Shown: positions 34,070-43,201, counted from the stretch's first letter. The stretch is DNA of 64,000 bases from Streptomyces minutiscleroticus (GCF_014650875.1 NZ_BMVU01000027.1:1-64000), one strand, 5' to 3'. Translations and numbers: made by a program. Notes: generated by a model from the sequence alone, not told the origin.

Positions 34070-34157
34070 ACACCGATGCCGCGGCGGACACCGATGTCGC
34101 GCCGGACGTCCGTGCCGTACCGGACGTCCGTACCGCGCCGGACGTCCGTGCCGCGCC
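34068..34157. repeat. Five-unit 18-bp tandem repeat
   Basis: Units start at 34068, 34086, 34104, 34122 and 34140. Units 3-5 share GGACGTCCG at their start and CC at their end. Period 18 is a multiple of three and the array begins inside the GNAT stop codon. It lies between that stop and the Zur-box-like palindrome. Confidence 0.7.
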
Positions 34158-34190
34158 GGGCGCCGTGGGGTTCCACCCCCGCCCACCTAA

Positions 34191-34205
34191 TGGAAATGAT
34201 TTCCA
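34191..34205. promoter_or_regulatory. Zur-box-like palindrome TGGAAATGATTTCCA
   Basis: A perfect 15-bp palindrome lies 37-45 bp before the binding-protein start. The actinobacterial Zur consensus known to me is TGAAAATGATTTTCA; this site differs only at the symmetric positions 3 and 13. It suggests zinc-dependent repression of the transport operon. Confidence 0.6.
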
Positions 34206-34241
34206 GGTAGGCTCTGGCCTGTCCGTCGTCCCCCGTAGAAC

Positions 34242-35741
34242 ATGAGGACCATGCGCTCCGTCCGCCGTCGCCGGCTGCTCGCCGCCTCGCTGCTCACCCC
34301 CCTCCTCGCCGGCTGTTTCGCCTCCGGCGACGACTCCTCCGACGCGGGGGACGCGGGCTCCCGGCTGCGGGTCGCCCTCGCCTTCCCGCCCGCCGAGAAC
34401 TTCTCCCCGTACGGCGCCGACGCCACCCTGCTGAGCCGGCTCGGCGTCACCGAGGGGCTGACCCAGCTGGACGCCAACGGCGCCGCCGCGCCCGCGCTCG
34501 CGCAGTCCTGGCAGCGGGAGAACGACCGCAGCTGGCTGTTCACCCTGCGCGAGGCGACGTTCCAGGACGGCACGGAGGTCACCGCGGACGCCGTGGCCTC
34601 CGCCCTGACCCACGCGGCGGACGCGAAGCCGCAGCCCGCCGCGCTGTCCGGCGTCACCGTGAAGGCCGAGGCCGCCGGCGACGGGCGCGTGCGGGTCACG
34701 ACGGCCGACCCCGACCCCGTCCTGCCGCTGCGGCTGACCAGCCCCTCGCTGGCGGTCCTCGCCCCCAAGGCGTACGAGAAGGGCGCCGTCAGCCCGGTCG
34801 GTACCGCCACCGGCCCGTTCGAGCTGACGAAGACCTCCGGGTCGAGCTCCGCCACCCTGGAGCGCTTCGACGACTACTGGGGCGGCCGGGCGCAGGCCGC
34901 CGGCGTCGACGCGCGGTTCGTCGCGGACGGCACCGCCCGCGCCAACGCGCTGCGCACCGGCGAGGTCGACGTCGCCGAGGCGATCCCGGTCTCCCAGGCG
35001 GCCTCGCTGAAGGAGGGCACCCGCCGCGAGACGCCCACGACCCGCACCACCAGCCTGCAGCTCAACACCGGCAAGGGGGTGTTCGAGGACCCGGCGATGC
35101 GGGCCGCCGCCCGGGAGGCGGTGAACACCTCCGCGCTCGCCGACGACGTCTACGAGGGCTACGCCGACCCGGGCGCGGGCCTCTACGGGCCCGCGCTGAC
35201 CTGGGCGGCCGGCAAGCGAGAGAAGCCCGCGGGGCGGGCGGAGGCGGCGAGGCCGGACGGCGAGAGCATCACGGTGGCCACGTACGACAACCGGCCCGAG
35301 CTGCCCGAGGTCGCCCAGGTGCTGAAGCAGCAGCTGGAGAAGGCGGGCTTCGAGGTGAAGCTGGAGGTGCGCGAGTACTCCCGGCTGGAGGGCGACGCGC
35401 TGGCGGGGAAGTTCGACGCGTTCGTCGCCGCCCGCAACACCATGCTCGACACCGGTGACCCCGTGTCCATCCTCGCCAGCGACTACACCTGCGACGGCAG
35501 TTACAACCTCGCCCTGCTCTGCGACGACACCGTCGACGAGGCGGTGGAGAAGGCGGAGGGCACGGCCGACGAGGAGAAGCGGCGCGACGCGGCCATGGCG
35601 GCCGAGGCGGACGTCCTGGGCGCCGACGCGTTCGTCCCCCTGGTCCACCAGCGGATCATCACCGGGGTGGGCGCGTCGGTGAAGGGTGTGATCCTCGACC
35701 CGTACGAGCGCACGCTCGTCGGCACCGGCACCCGTCGCTGA
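34242..35741 (+). CDS. ABC transporter substrate-binding lipoprotein, family 5
   Basis: This 499-residue lipoprotein has a signal with lipobox (RRRLLAASLLTPLLAGC, Cys about residue 25). It has the peptide/nickel/metallophore-binding family 5 pattern: ENFSPYGADATLLSRLGVTE, RSWLFTLREATFQDGTEVTA, and YGPALTW near 315. Family members bind oligopeptides, nickel chelates or metallophores. The Zur-like box just upstream points to metal (zinc) or metallophore uptake. The start is ATG 34242 or the in-frame ATG 34251, which has GAGG too close. The permease gene begins 2 bp after its stop. Confidence 0.88.
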   Translation: MRTMRSVRRRRLLAASLLTPLLAGCFASGDDSSDAGDAGSRLRVALAFPPAENFSPYGADATLLSRLGVTEGLTQLDANGAAAPALAQSWQRENDRSWLFTLREATFQDGTEVTADAVASALTHAADAKPQPAALSGVTVKAEAAGDGRVRVTTADPDPVLPLRLTSPSLAVLAPKAYEKGAVSPVGTATGPFELTKTSGSSSATLERFDDYWGGRAQAAGVDARFVADGTARANALRTGEVDVAEAIPVSQAASLKEGTRRETPTTRTTSLQLNTGKGVFEDPAMRAAAREAVNTSALADDVYEGYADPGAGLYGPALTWAAGKREKPAGRAEAARPDGESITVATYDNRPELPEVAQVLKQQLEKAGFEVKLEVREYSRLEGDALAGKFDAFVAARNTMLDTGDPVSILASDYTCDGSYNLALLCDDTVDEAVEKAEGTADEEKRRDAAMAAEADVLGADAFVPLVHQRIITGVGASVKGVILDPYERTLVGTGTRR

Positions 35742-35743
35742 CG

Positions 35744-37660
35744 ATGCGCCGAAGCCCGAAGAACACAACGGTGTCACCCCAGGAGGAGGGACGGGGCGCG
35801 GTCGTCCGGCGGCTGCTGCACGGCGCGGTGCCACGCGCCGCCTGGCGGTGCGCGCTCGCCGCCGCGCTCGTGTGCGGCATCGGGCTGCTGCCCTGGCTGT
35901 CCCGCACCGACCCGGCGCTCACCGTGCTCAAGGCCCGGTCGGCGGAGCGCGACGCCACCCCGGAGGTGCTGGCGGACGTCCGCGCCGGGCTCGGCCTCGA
36001 CGCCGGTCCGCTGCACCTGCTGGGGCAGTGGCTGAGCGGACTGCCGCGCGGGGACGCCGGACGGTCGTGGATCTCCGGCGCCGAGGTCGCGCCGTCCGTG
36101 CTGCAGGCCCTCGGCGCCTCCGTGCTGCTGATGGCGGTGGCACTGGCCTTCGCCGCGGTGACCGCGGCCGCGGTGTGCGCCCGCACGCTGTGGCTGGGCT
36201 CGCGGCGGCGGCTCGGGGACGCCCGGCCGGGGCGCGGCGGCGCGGCGGTGCTCGCGGCGCTGCCCGAGTTCCTGATCGCCTCCGTGCTGGCCACCGTGGT
36301 CGGCGTCCAGCTCGGCTGGCTGCCCGCGCTCGGCTGGTACGGGCCGCGGTGGACGGTGCTGCCCGCGCTGTCGCTGGGGCTGCCCGCCGGCGCGCTGCTG
36401 GGGCGGCTCCTCGCCGACCTGCTGCCCGGCGCGTTCGCCGAGCCCTGGGCGCCGGCCGCCGCGGCGCGGGGCATGCCGGGACGCCGGATCGCGCGCCAGG
36501 CGGTGCGCCGCTGCCTGCCCGCGCTGCTGCCGAACGCCGCGCTGTACGTGGTCGGCCTGACCGGCGGCGCGGTCGCCGTGGAGCAGATCTTCGACATCCC
36601 CGGGCTCGGCCGCCTCACCCTGCAGGCCGCCGTCGCCCAGGACCTGCCCGTCCTGCAGGCGGGCACGCTCGCGCTGGTGCTGCTCGCCGCCTGCGTCACC
36701 CTGGCGGCGCACGGGGCCGCCCGGCTGCTGGCCGGGCCCGCCCTGGCCGCCGGCGCGCTCGGCTCCCTGCACCGCCCGGCGCCGCCCGCGTCCCGCGTGC
36801 CGCTCCTGGTGTACGGGGCCGTCCTCGTCGCGGTCGTCGGCTGGGGGCTGCCGCGCGACCCGCTCGCCGTGGACACCGGAGCGCGGCTCCTGGCACCGTC
36901 CCGGGCGCACCCGTTCGGCACGGACGCGCTCGGCCGCGACGTGCTGGCGCGGCTGGCCCACGGTGCGTTCGGCACCCTGTCCCAGGCCCTGGCGATCAGT
37001 GCCGCCGCGCTGGTCCTGGGGCTGCTGCTCGGCCTGCTGCCCGCGGTGTCGGGGCCGCTCGTCGACACCGTGAACGCGGTGCCGCCCGTCCTCGTGGCGC
37101 TGCTGGTCACGGCCGTGGTGGGCAGCGGTTCCGGCACGCCCGCGCTCGCCGTGACCGCCGTGGCGTGGGCGCCGCTGGCGGCCCACGCCGCCGCGCTGCT
37201 GCGGCAGGAGCGGGCCACCCTGCACCTGACCGCCGCCATCGGCCTGGGGGCCGGCCCCTGGCACCTGCTGCGGCACGAGCTGCTGCCGGCCGTCGTCCCG
37301 CCCGTGGCGCGGCACGCCCTGCTGCGGCTGCCCGCCGTCGCCCTGTCCCTCGCCGCCCTCGGCTTCCTGGGCCTCGGGGCCCAGCCGCCGTCGCCGGAGT
37401 GGGGCCTGCTGCTCGCCGAGAACCAGCCGTACGCCGAGCGCGCGCCGTGGGCCGTCCTCGCCCCGGCCGCCGTCCTCGCGCTGCTCGGCGCGCTGGCGGT
37501 CAGCGCGGCCGACGGGATGCGGACGCGGCGGCCGGGCCGCCCGCGGCGCCGCGGGGCGGAGGCGGCGGACCCGGGGACGGCCCGGGTCGTCCCGCCGCGC
37601 CGGTCGCGGCCCGCCGAACCCGAGTTGGCCACCGCCCCCGGAGGAACGGCCCGTGAGTGA
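35744..37660 (+). CDS. Fused two-domain ABC permease (DppB-DppC type)
   Basis: This 638-residue membrane protein combines two normally separate permeases. The first half (about 1-335) has the EAA-loop region AAARGMPGRRIARQAVRRCL and VAVEQIFDIPGLGRL. The second half (about 350-610) has HPFGTDALGRDVLARLAHGA, an EAA-like loop (GLGAGPWHLLRHELLPAV) and SLAALGFLGLGAQPPSPEWG. Each half carries about six helices. The C-terminal tail is Arg/Pro-rich. It is tightly coupled to the binding protein upstream and overlaps the MFS gene by 8 bp. No ATPase gene follows, so the ATP-binding subunit must come from elsewhere or be lost. Confidence 0.88.
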   Translation: MRRSPKNTTVSPQEEGRGAVVRRLLHGAVPRAAWRCALAAALVCGIGLLPWLSRTDPALTVLKARSAERDATPEVLADVRAGLGLDAGPLHLLGQWLSGLPRGDAGRSWISGAEVAPSVLQALGASVLLMAVALAFAAVTAAAVCARTLWLGSRRRLGDARPGRGGAAVLAALPEFLIASVLATVVGVQLGWLPALGWYGPRWTVLPALSLGLPAGALLGRLLADLLPGAFAEPWAPAAAARGMPGRRIARQAVRRCLPALLPNAALYVVGLTGGAVAVEQIFDIPGLGRLTLQAAVAQDLPVLQAGTLALVLLAACVTLAAHGAARLLAGPALAAGALGSLHRPAPPASRVPLLVYGAVLVAVVGWGLPRDPLAVDTGARLLAPSRAHPFGTDALGRDVLARLAHGAFGTLSQALAISAAALVLGLLLGLLPAVSGPLVDTVNAVPPVLVALLVTAVVGSGSGTPALAVTAVAWAPLAAHAAALLRQERATLHLTAAIGLGAGPWHLLRHELLPAVVPPVARHALLRLPAVALSLAALGFLGLGAQPPSPEWGLLLAENQPYAERAPWAVLAPAAVLALLGALAVSAADGMRTRRPGRPRRRGAEAADPGTARVVPPRRSRPAEPELATAPGGTARE

Positions 37661-39110
37661 GCGCGCCCGCGCGGAGCGGGCGAAGGGCACGGAGGCGAAG
37701 GAGAAGCGGAGGGCGGAGGGGACGGTGAAGGAAGAGGCGCGGAGGGCGGAAGGCGCGGCGAGGGAAGGGACGGGGGGACCGGGGGAGGGGGTGGCGGGCG
37801 CGTCCTCCGTCCGCCGGTCCGGCGGCTCCGGCGGCTCCGGCGGAACCGGCGGAACCGGCCGGTTCCGCCGGGAGCGGGTCCGGCGGCGGCTGCCCCCGCT
37901 GCTGCGCCTGCTGATCGCCACCCAGTTCGCCTTCAACATCGGCTTCTTCGCCGTGCTGCCGTTCCTCGCCGAGCACCTGGGCGGCGCGATCGGCATGGCG
38001 GGCTGGCTGGTCGGCCTGGTCCTGGGGCTGCGCACCTTCAGCCAGCAGGGACTCTTCGTGGTGGGCGGCGCCCTGGCCGACCGGTACGGGGTCCGCCCGG
38101 TCGTGCTCGTGGGCTGCGTCCTGCGGATCGCCGGATTCGTCTGGCTCGGGTACGCGGAGCGGCCGTGGGCCGTCATCGGCTCGGTGCTGCTGATCGGCTT
38201 CGCCGCCGCGCTGTTCTCGCCCGCCGTCGAGTCCGAGGTCGCCCGGCAGGCGGTGGCCTGGGAGAAGAGCGGCGGCGGCTCCCGCACGAGCGTGCTGGCC
38301 CTGCTCTCCGTGGCCGGTCAGGCGGGCGCGTTCGTCGGGCCGCTGCTCGGCGCGCTGCTGCTGTCCGTCGACTTCCGCACGGCCTGTCTGGCGGGGGCCG
38401 GGGTGTTCGTCCTCGTCCTGGCCGGGCACGCCCGGCTGCTGCCGCAGCGGATCCCCGGGCGGACGGCCGCACCGGGCGGGGGCGGGCTGCGCGCGGTGGC
38501 GCGCAACCGCGCCTTCCTCGGGCTGTGCTGCGGCTACGGCGCCTACCTGCTGGCGTACAACCAGCTCTACCAGGCCCTGCCCGGGGAAGTGGAGCGCGCG
38601 ATGTCCGACCAGGCGCCGCTGGCCTGGCTGTTCGCCCTGTCCTCGGTGCTGGTCGTGTCCGTGCAGCTGCCCGTCACCCGCTGGGCGGCCCGCCGGCTCG
38701 ACCTGCACCGCTCCATGGTGTTCGGCCTGCTGCTGATCGCGGCCGCCTTCGGCGTCGTGGCCGCGGCGCTGCCGGCCGGTCTCACGGGTGTCCCGGGACT
38801 GCTGCCGGGCGCAGGCTTCGTCGTGCTGCTCACCCTGGGGCAGATGCTCGTCGTACCGGCGGCCCGGGCGCGCGTGCCGGACCTCGCCGAGGAGGGCCGG
38901 ATCGGCCTGTACACCGGGGCGATGTCGTCGCTGTCCGGACTGATCGTGCTGGTGGGCAGCGCCCTCATGGGCGCGCTGCTGGACAGCGGGCTGCCGCCCG
39001 CGGTGCGCTGGCTGGCCCTGGCCGCCGCGCCCGTCCTGGCGATCGTGCTGATGCCCGGCCGGCGGGCGCGGGAGCGGGAGGCGGGGGTCCGGGGCGGCGC
39101 GGACGGCTGA
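37653..39110 (+). CDS. MFS transporter, probable exporter
   Basis: This 485-residue protein has a charged, low-complexity N-terminal tail of about 75 residues (Glu/Lys/Arg then Gly/Ser-rich) followed by about 12 membrane helices. The MFS motif after helix 2 reads GGALADRYGVRPVVLVG. The GTG at 37653 overlaps the permease gene, so the three genes form one operon. In metallophore systems such as cnt an MFS pump exports the chelator while a family 5 ABC system imports the complex. This operon has both parts, without biosynthesis genes nearby. Substrate therefore remains inferred. The long tail could mean a later start. Confidence 0.88.
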   Translation: MSERARAERAKGTEAKEKRRAEGTVKEEARRAEGAAREGTGGPGEGVAGASSVRRSGGSGGSGGTGGTGRFRRERVRRRLPPLLRLLIATQFAFNIGFFAVLPFLAEHLGGAIGMAGWLVGLVLGLRTFSQQGLFVVGGALADRYGVRPVVLVGCVLRIAGFVWLGYAERPWAVIGSVLLIGFAAALFSPAVESEVARQAVAWEKSGGGSRTSVLALLSVAGQAGAFVGPLLGALLLSVDFRTACLAGAGVFVLVLAGHARLLPQRIPGRTAAPGGGGLRAVARNRAFLGLCCGYGAYLLAYNQLYQALPGEVERAMSDQAPLAWLFALSSVLVVSVQLPVTRWAARRLDLHRSMVFGLLLIAAAFGVVAAALPAGLTGVPGLLPGAGFVVLLTLGQMLVVPAARARVPDLAEEGRIGLYTGAMSSLSGLIVLVGSALMGALLDSGLPPAVRWLALAAAPVLAIVLMPGRRAREREAGVRGGADG

Positions 39111-39225
39111 GCCCGGCCGCCGAGCGGAGTCCCGCCGTACGGGGGCGCCGTGTCGCACCGTGCGGCCGCACAGGGCCGGCCCGCCACAGGAGCGGCCGCG
39201 GCACAGTCTCTTCACGCTGTTCCTG

Positions 39226-39249
39226 TTCGCCGTGCGGCCGCACGGCGAA
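39226..39249. terminator. 24-bp perfect palindrome
   Basis: TTCGCCGTGCGG-CCGCACGGCGAA has no spacer. It lies between the MFS stop and the dioxygenase promoter, in the 394-base gene-free stretch 39111-39504. It can act as a terminator hairpin or as an operator. Confidence 0.5.
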
Positions 39250-39288
39250 AGGAGTGCGGCGGCTTCCTGTCGGCGAAATATCCGACGA

Positions 39289-39323
39289 GATTGTTGACAA
39301 TCCTGGGCGGCCGCTTCTACGTT
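39289..39323 (+). promoter_or_regulatory. Promoter with GATTGT-TG-ACAATC operator
   Basis: TTGACA (39294-39299), an 18-nt spacer and TACGTT (39318-39323) form a good housekeeping-type promoter for the dioxygenase. The inverted repeat GATTGTTGACAATC (39289-39302) covers the -35, as expected for a repressor site (GntR-like). Confidence 0.6.
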
Positions 39324-39504
39324 CGGCAAGCGCTCGGCGGAGGAGGGCGCGACGGCGTTCCGGCTCCGCGACGCAGCCGCACGCACGGCCGGCGCGCCAC
39401 CGTTTCCCGTCCGCGGCGGCCGCGGCGGTCCCCGGGAGGCGCCGTCCCCGCTCCGGCCCGCCGGGACCGCACCCGCACCCGCACCGCATCCGAAGGAGAC
39501 GCTG

Positions 39505-40455
39505 ATGGCCCCGCCGCTCGGCGACATCGCCCACCTCGGGCACGTCGAACTGCTGACGCCCGACCTCGACGGCAGTCTGTGGTTCTTCACCACCATCCTC
39601 GGCCTGACCGAGAACGGGCGCTCCGGCGACTCGGTGTACCTGCGCACCTTCGACGACTACGAGCACCACAGCCTGACCCTCACGGCCCACGGCACCTCCG
39701 GCATCCGCCGCACCGCGCTGCGCGCCTCCGGCGAGGAGGCCCTGCGCCGCCGGGTGAAGGAGGCCGAGGCGGCCGGTCACGGCGGCCGCTGGGTCGAGGA
39801 CGAGCCGGGCCTCGGCCCGCTCTACCTCACCCGCGACCCCGACGGCCACGAGGTCGCCCTGTACTGGGAGAGCGAGTGGTACGAGGCGCCGGAGGGGCTC
39901 AGGCCCGGGCTGAAGAACCAGCCGCAGGCCAAACCCGTCCAGGGCGTGGGCGTACGCCGCCTGGACCACGTCAACTTCCTGGCCTCGGACGTCGCCCCCA
40001 ACGCCGGCTTCGTCCGCGACGTGCTCGGCGCCCGGCCCACCGAGCAGATCGTGCTCGACAGCGGCAAGGTCGCCGCCCAGTGGCTGACCTTCACCAACAA
40101 GTCGTACGACCTCGTCTACACCGAGGACTGGTCGGGCTCGAAGGGGCGGCTGCACCACATCGCGTTCGCCACCGACACCCGCGAGGACATCCTGCGCGCC
40201 GCGGACCTCTGCCTGGACAACGGTGTGCACATCGAGACCGGCCCCCACAAGCACGCGATCCAGCAGACGTTCTTCCTCTACGTCTACGAGCCGGGCGGCA
40301 ACCGCATCGAGCTGTGCAACCCGTTGACCCGCCTGGTCCTGGCCCCCGACTGGCCGCTGATCACCTGGACCCAGGCCGAGCGCGCCAAGGGCCAGGCATG
40401 GGGCCTGCAGACCATCGAGTCCTTCCACACCCACGGCACCCCGCCCCTCGGCTGA
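39505..40455 (+). CDS. Catechol 2,3-dioxygenase (extradiol, VOC superfamily)
   Basis: This 316-residue enzyme cleaves catechol meta to its hydroxyls, opening the aromatic ring. Two VOC domains are present. The second carries the Fe(II) ligands His155 (RRLDHVNFL), His218 (LHHIAFAT) and Glu269 (GNRIELCNP). The N-terminal domain (HLGHVELLTPDLDGSLWFFT) lacks the metal site, as usual. The C-terminus (SFHTHGTPPLG) matches XylE-like enzymes. The ATG at 39505 has GAAGGAGAC upstream. It stands alone, with its own regulated promoter; no meta-pathway partners are in the window. Confidence 0.93.
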   Translation: MAPPLGDIAHLGHVELLTPDLDGSLWFFTTILGLTENGRSGDSVYLRTFDDYEHHSLTLTAHGTSGIRRTALRASGEEALRRRVKEAEAAGHGGRWVEDEPGLGPLYLTRDPDGHEVALYWESEWYEAPEGLRPGLKNQPQAKPVQGVGVRRLDHVNFLASDVAPNAGFVRDVLGARPTEQIVLDSGKVAAQWLTFTNKSYDLVYTEDWSGSKGRLHHIAFATDTREDILRAADLCLDNGVHIETGPHKHAIQQTFFLYVYEPGGNRIELCNPLTRLVLAPDWPLITWTQAERAKGQAWGLQTIESFHTHGTPPLG

Positions 40456-40609
40456 GCGCCCGTCGAAGCCGGAAGCGGCCCCCGGGCGCCGGGCCGCGCC
40501 GGCTGGCCCGTCGACGGCTCCGCCGTCCACCGCGCCGGCGCCGGCACCGCCGTGCGCACCGCCCCCTCACCGCCGGACGCGTCTCCATGTCGGCCCGGGA
40601 CCGGGGGCC

Positions 40610-41240
40610 TCAGCGGGCGATCCTGATACGGGTCAGCCCGTCCGCGGCGGTGCCGGCGCCGGACACCACGTACGCGACGCCGTCGTCGATCTCGACGTGG
40701 TTGGGGTTGGCGCCGGTCGTCAGGGTCTCCTCGACGGTGCCCTTCTTCGGGTCGACGACGGACACGGTGGCGTCGGTGCGGTTGACGACCAGCACCTTGC
40801 CGGTGCGCTCGTCCGTGGCCACGGACAGGGTGCCGGCGCCGGTCGCCACGGTCCTGGTGACGGTGCCCTTGCGCAGGTCGACCACCGAGACGTCGCCGCC
40901 GGTCTGGTTCGCGCTGTAGGCGGTCCTCCCGTCCTCGGACAGCGAGACGGAGACCGGGCCGTCACCGGCCGGGACGAGGCGCGGGGTCCCGGACCTGCGG
41001 GAGACCTCGATGACCTGGTCGTCGGTGAGGTCGGCGGCGTGCAGCGTGCCGGTCCTCTCGTCCACCGCGAGGCCCGTCGGGCCGGAGCCCTCGACGGTGA
41101 CGCGCTTCCTCTCCTCGAAGGTGCGGCTGTCGAACGCCACCAGCGTGCCGTCGCTGTAGCCGCTCGCCCACACGGTGTCCTGCTTCTCGTCGACGACGAT
41201 CTCGCGGGCGTGGGCCACGTTCGGCAGCGTCGGACCGCGT
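40610..41240 (-). pseudogene. 5'-truncated YncE-like beta-propeller gene
   Basis: About 210 residues of a beta-propeller (repeats such as TGLAVDERTGTLHAADL, GGDVSVVDLRKGTVTRTVAT, LVVNRTDATVSVVDPKKGTV) end normally at 40610. Homology begins abruptly with GPTLPNVAHAREIVVDEK at about 41240; no signal peptide, start codon or ribosome binding site precedes it. The upstream frame reads into antisense of the permease relic. YncE-like proteins are usually secreted propellers of about 350 residues, so nearly half is lost. Confidence 0.75.
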
Positions 41241-41758
41241 ACGTCCTGCTCGGCACGTAGTCGACCTTCGACACCTACCGCTACTGGACGATCGGCTCGC
41301 TCGCGGGCGTGGACCTCTCCGACCTCGTGCCGCTGCTGGTGCCCGTCGCGCTCGGACTGCTCGCGGCGTTCGGCTGCTCCCGGCCGCTGTCCGCGCTCGG
41401 CCTCGGCGACGACGGCGCCCGTTCGCTCGGCCACCACCCCGGCCGCATCCGCCTCGCCGCCGCGGTGGCCGTGTCGCTGCTGGTCGGCTGCGCGGTCGCG
41501 ATCGCGGGGCCCATCGCCTTCCTCGGACTGCTCGCGCCGTACGCCGCGCGGGCGTTGACGGGACCGCGCATGACCGCCCAGCTCGCGCTCTCCGCGCTGA
41601 TCGCCGCCGACGTGATGATCCTCGCCGACATCCTCGCCCGCGTCGTCATCCGGCCCTGGAAGACCCCGGTCAGCGTGCTGCTCGCCCTCGTGGGCGGCCC
41701 GCTGCTCGTGTGGATCGCCCGCTCGCCGCGCCTGTCCACGGCGGGGGCCTCGGCATGA
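41237..41758 (+). pseudogene. Truncated FecCD siderophore permease gene
   Basis: The C-terminal half of an iron-siderophore permease is visible: AYVLLGT, then an in-frame TAG (41258-41260), then STFDTYRYWTIGSLAG, HPGRIRLAAAVAVSLLVGCA, GPIAFLGLLAPYAARALTGP and ADILARVVIRPWKTPVSVLL. The N-terminal half of the family (about 340 residues) is missing at a junction with the opposite-strand propeller relic. The stop codon adds a second lesion. Confidence 0.85.
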
Positions 41759-42070
41759 CCGACACGAACGCGACACCGCCGAACGCCGTCGACACGGATC
41801 CGGCCTTCGCGGACCCGGCCGCCGTACAGGCGGTCGGCGCGGAGAGGGCCGGTACGCAGGTGCCCGACGCGAACGAGGCCGCCGGGGAACCGACTTCCGC
41901 TCGCCATGAAGGACGGCCGGGTCGTCGCCCAGGGCGGGCCCCGTGACACGGTGGACGAGGCACTGGTCAAGGACGTGTACGCGCTCGACGCGGACATCCT
42001 GAGCGCGCCCGGCGACGGCTCGCCGGTCGTCGTGCCGCGTGCCCGCCGGGCGGCGGCGCGGCAGCCATAG
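41755..42070 (+). pseudogene. Remnant of the partner siderophore ABC gene(s)
   Basis: An ATG overlapping the permease end starts MTDTNATPPNAVDTDPAFAD. About 50 codons later homology jumps, in another frame, to the last 50 residues of a FecE-like ATPase (MKDGRVVAQGGPRDTVDEAL, VKDVYALDADILSAPGDG, VVVPRARRAAARQP). Walker A, signature and Walker B motifs are all deleted. Confidence 0.75.
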
Positions 42071-42156
42071 GGGATCGTGTCCCACAGGCACCGGGTGTTG
42101 ACTGGTGCCTCCCGCAACTCGGCAGGACCGAGCAAGACATTTCGAAGGAGAGCGTC

Positions 42157-42996
42157 ATGGCAGACCGACGCGGAGGCAGGGCACGGGCGGCGCACACCGG
42201 GGAGGTCGTGCGGACCGAGCGGCTCACCCCGCACATGGTGCGCGTGGTGTTCGGCGGCGAGGGGCTGGCCGACTTCTCGGCCGGGGACTTCACCGACCAC
42301 TACGTGAAGCTGCTGTTCCCGGTGGAAGGTGTGACCTACCCGGAGCCCTTCGACATGCGGCGGATCCGCGAGGAGTTCCCGCGCGAGCAGTGGCCGGTGA
42401 CGCGGACGTACACCGTGCGCGACTGGGACCCCGGCCTCGGCGAGGCCACCATCGACTTCGTCGTGCACGGCGACGAGGGGCTCGCCGGGCCGTGGGCGGC
42501 GCGCGCGAAGCCCGGCGACGTCCTGCGCTTCCTGGGCCCCGGCGGCGAGTACACCCCGGACCCGGCCGCCGACTGGCACCTGCTGGCGGGCGACGAGAGC
42601 GCGCTCCCGGCCATCGCCCGCTCCCTGGAGAAGCTGCCGGACGGCGCCGACGCGCGGGTGTTCGTCGAGGTCGCGGGCCCGGAGGAGGAGCAGAAGCTGG
42701 ACGCCCGCACCGACGTGGTGTGGCTGCACCGCGGCACGCGGCCGGTCGGCGAGGCGCTGGTGGAGGCCGTGCGGGGCCTGTCGTTCCCGCAGGGCCGGGT
42801 GCACGCGTTCGTGCATGGCGAGGCCGGCTTCGTGAAGGAGCTGCGCAAGCTGCTCCGCGTGGAGCTCCAGGTGCCACGCGAGGACCTGTCGATCTCCGGC
42901 TACTGGCGCCTGGGCCACAACGAGGACGGCTGGCAGGCGTCCAAGCCCGAGTGGAACGCCCAGGTGGAGGCCGAGCAGGAGGGCGCCACCGCGTAG
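42157..42996 (+). CDS. Siderophore-interacting protein (FAD ferric reductase family)
   Basis: This 279-residue cytoplasmic flavoprotein probably reduces ferric siderophores to release iron. FAD-binding region: RLTPHMVRVVFGGEGLADF, then WPVTRTYTVRDWDPGLGEAT. The NAD(P)H side has WHLLAGDESALPAIARSLEK. The C-terminus has ISGYWRLGHNEDGWQASKPE, typical of this family. The ATG at 42157 has GAAGGAGA upstream. It is the only intact gene of a former siderophore-uptake locus. Confidence 0.93.
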   Translation: MADRRGGRARAAHTGEVVRTERLTPHMVRVVFGGEGLADFSAGDFTDHYVKLLFPVEGVTYPEPFDMRRIREEFPREQWPVTRTYTVRDWDPGLGEATIDFVVHGDEGLAGPWAARAKPGDVLRFLGPGGEYTPDPAADWHLLAGDESALPAIARSLEKLPDGADARVFVEVAGPEEEQKLDARTDVVWLHRGTRPVGEALVEAVRGLSFPQGRVHAFVHGEAGFVKELRKLLRVELQVPREDLSISGYWRLGHNEDGWQASKPEWNAQVEAEQEGATA

Positions 42997-43201
42997 CAGG
43001 GGGGGCGCCGCCGGACAGGGGGAGAAGGGCGCCGCGCGGTACGGGCGTGCCGCGCGGGCAGGGGACGGCCGCACGGGGGCGGCCGTCCGCGCCTCGTCGC
43101 GCCGGTCGCGCACCGCGCCGACACCGCCTGTTACGGTCACGCCTGCCGGGGAACTCTGCCGGGACGGAACACTCCGGCCCGAACAGAGGAGGCAAGGACT
43201 C

